Shown one piece after another: positions 62,843 through 64,000 of a stretch of DNA of 64,000 nucleotides (position 1 is its first letter; each line of letters starts with the position of its first letter). Under the pieces are notes generated by a model. It was not told where the DNA came from, made no database searches, and worked only from the letters and a program-made list of their open reading frames with translations. Source of the DNA: Pseudodesulfovibrio tunisiensis (GTDB taxonomy: Bacteria > Desulfobacterota > Desulfovibrionia > Desulfovibrionales > Desulfovibrionaceae); contig NZ_CP094380.1 of NCBI RefSeq assembly GCF_022809775.1, positions 2,106,001 through 2,170,000 of the forward strand. The letters run 5' to 3'. The translations under genes and the position numbers were made by a program.

Positions 62843-62872
62843 AGAAAGGCCCCTCGCATGAGGGGCCTTTCT
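62843..62872 (-). terminator. rRNA operon terminator
   Basis: AGAAAGGCCCCTC and GAGGGGCCTTTCT form a perfect stem around GCAT. It lies 11 bases after the 5S 3' end on the minus strand. Confidence 0.88.
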
Positions 62873-62883
62873 GAAAAGAAAAG

Positions 62884-63000
62884 CCTTGGCGCCGACCTAC
62901 TTTCCCACAGATAAGTCTGCAGTATCATCGGCGAAGGAGAGCTTAACTACCGAGTTCGGAATGGAATCGGGTGTACCCTCTCCTCTTTGGGCACCAAGGC
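62884..63000 (-). rRNA. rrf: 5S ribosomal RNA
   Basis: On the minus strand it begins GCCTTGGTGCCC and ends GGCGCCAAGGC, with the 5S core CCCGATTCCATTCCGAACTC and GCCGATGATACTGCAG. Length 117 bases is normal. Confidence 0.95.
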
Positions 63001-63050
63001 AAAATATATAGTCAATAGGGGGAAGAGAGAATTCCTTTTGATGTTCAATA

Positions 63051-64000
<950 letters not shown>

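Noticed and set aside
62216..62928. Several open frames between the methyltransferase gene and 5S rRNA
   Set aside because: No ribosome-binding sites, overlapping on both strands and no recognisable product.

Overview
The window is high-GC DNA from a strictly anaerobic, sulfate-reducer-like deltaproteobacterium, most likely a member of the Desulfovibrionaceae. I infer this from a partial 'orange protein' (ORP)-type cluster (sigma54 activator, NifX-like protein, MRP ATPase), nickel-hydrogenase maturation genes hypA-hypB, a PAS-rich hybrid histidine kinase, many NifX/CGGC/DUF1847 cysteine-rich proteins, and a codon style dominated by G/C third positions. Species cannot be fixed from sequence alone.

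Layout. 1-3.7 kb: end of a riboflavin/translation block (3' end of ribA or ribBA, ribH, nusB, leuS). 3.75-5.63 kb: a gene-free tandem array of a ~579-bp, structure-rich repeat. 5.9-15.3 kb: a catabolic operon with a YheO-like PAS regulator, RidA, a complete tripartite tricarboxylate transporter (TctC-TctB-TctA), an MmgE/PrpD-family protein, a fumarase/adenylosuccinate-lyase-family enzyme, an iron-sulfur CyuA-like deaminase/desulfidase and a DUF1847 protein. Strong hairpins sit at several of its gene junctions. I propose that it imports and cleaves a succinylated amino acid, for example S-(2-succino)cysteine or an iminodisuccinate-like compound. 15.5-18.6 kb: hypA-hypB, then a reverse-strand group (small protein, helix-hairpin-helix protein, hemC, FmdB zinc ribbon). 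18.9-29.5 kb: TPR protein and an unknown partner, a beta-hydroxyacid dehydrogenase, lptE-holA, radC, a frameshifted acylphosphatase gene, lon, and a large P-type cation ATPase.

30-34.3 kb: sigma54 activator, NifX-like protein with a clear -24/-12 promoter, MRP ATPase, and an amidohydrolase. 34.7-38 kb: a DUF169 protein, a frameshifted MocR-type regulator, and ribB behind an FMN riboswitch. 38-40.2 kb: hybrid histidine kinase. 40.3-54.2 kb: a full Tad (tight adherence) pilus locus in two divergent transcription units. One runs leftwards (flp, tadV, rcpC, rcpA, lipoprotein, tadZ, tadA, tadB, tadC, TPR-SPOR) and one rightwards (TadE, VWA-TadG, TadE-like). Each has an excellent sigma54 promoter, and the gene of their presumed activator lies between them. 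54.3-59.3 kb: a second TPR paralogue, an HD-GYP protein with a TPR partner, a lone solute-binding protein, a NifX protein with a Gly-Met-Gly repeat tail, a CGGC protein and a STAS-like protein. 59.3-62.1 kb: a DUF115/Maf-type protein and an RlmM-like methyltransferase. The right edge carries 5S and part of 23S rRNA on the minus strand.

Non-coding structure is unusually rich. There are three copies of a dispersed element whose ~28-bp hairpin keeps its shape while its stem sequence changes on both sides; two copies of a ~123-bp palindromic element; and the 579-bp tandem array. Two separate genes (acyP and the MocR regulator) are each broken by a net +1 shift, so they are either real pseudogenes or sequence errors.
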